Below are positions 63,911 through 64,000 of a stretch of DNA of 64,000 nucleotides, one piece after another. Under the pieces are notes generated by a model, which was given only the letters and a program-made list of their open reading frames with translations, was not told the origin of the DNA and searched no databases. The stretch is from Ktedonobacter robiniae. GTDB lineage: Bacteria; Chloroflexota; Ktedonobacteria; Ktedonobacterales; Ktedonobacteraceae. Both the position numbers and the translations under genes were made by a program. How positions within the stretch are numbered: position 1 is the first letter of the stretch; the number at the start of each line of letters is the position of its first letter. The stretch is taken from NCBI RefSeq assembly GCF_016587375.1, contig NZ_BNJG01000004.1:1-64000 (forward strand), written 5' to 3'.

Positions 63911-63974
63911 CTCGGCAATTGTACATTTGGACGGTCATTGAAGGCTATGACTGTCCAAATGTACAATTGCCGAG
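63911..63974. terminator. 28-bp near-perfect hairpin after the diguanylate cyclase gene
   Basis: CTCGGCAATTGTACATTTGGAC and its complement, plus six more bases with one mismatch, pair around an 8-nt loop. Terminator or a small inverted-repeat element. Confidence 0.6.
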
Positions 63975-64000
63975 CACTAGAGTTCGCATTTACAGAAACG

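Overview
The window looks like an accessory, secondary-metabolism-rich stretch of a large bacterial chromosome. My best guess is a filamentous Chloroflexota of the class Ktedonobacteria. This rests on the gene style (luciferase-like oxidoreductases, P450s, many ArsR/HxlR/TetR regulators, pentapeptide and ROK/SIS/PfkB genes) and on a transposase type I associate with that group. No rRNA or housekeeping marker is present, so the placement is inference.

Layout. 1-7.7 kb: the start of an AraC regulator (cut by the window edge), a region-4-only sigma-like protein, a two-gene molybdenum hydroxylase, an unknown protein and a Tat-type vanadium haloperoxidase. 8.0-19.3 kb: a complete, colinear enediyne warhead cassette. 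It holds unbL (DUF1702), the iterative PKSE (KS-AT-ACP-KR-DH-PPTase), the hotdog thioesterase, unbV (FG-GAP/ASPIC), a TPR membrane protein and unbU. 19.4-31.9 kb: probable tailoring, redox, export and self-protection genes (FMN reductase, polytopic Cys-rich membrane protein, two luciferase-like flavin oxidoreductases, DHA2 exporter, virginiamycin-B-lyase-like propeller, O-methyltransferase, P450, PLP decarboxylase, SRPBCC/CalC-Aha1-like protein). 32-36.7 kb: pentapeptide protein, SufU, an AarF/UbiB kinase, and two overlapping AhpD-like genes. The second of these carries an in-frame TGA exactly at the second Cys of its CxxC motif, followed by a bacterial-SECIS-like hairpin, so it is a candidate selenoprotein.

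37.2-39.3 kb: an IS element with 19-bp inverted ends. Its broken transposase gene is interrupted, antisense, by a 634-nt group II intron without a reverse transcriptase. The intron boundaries and both EBS-IBS pairings can be read exactly. 39.4-41.7 kb: a decaying sulfur locus (frameshifted rhodanese, intact MBL-rhodanese, tauE/safE remnant). 41.8-49.0 kb: a tagatose/amino-sugar type catabolic operon behind a truncated sugar-ABC permease, with a divergent DeoR regulator that has a consensus promoter and repeated operator-like motifs. 49.2-54.9 kb: a second small island (O-methyltransferase with two tiny upstream ORFs, TetR, P450, asparagine synthetase). 55-64 kb: small regulators (one frameshifted ArsR, one tandem HxlR sharing a 23-bp promoter motif with a DUF3224 gene), a cupredoxin lipoprotein with membrane partners, a flavin reductase, transposon debris and a membrane diguanylate cyclase.

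Many genes end in very long, nearly perfect hairpins. Several genes are broken by a single missing base while the 5.8-kb PKS is intact, which argues for real gene decay, although assembly error cannot be excluded from sequence alone.
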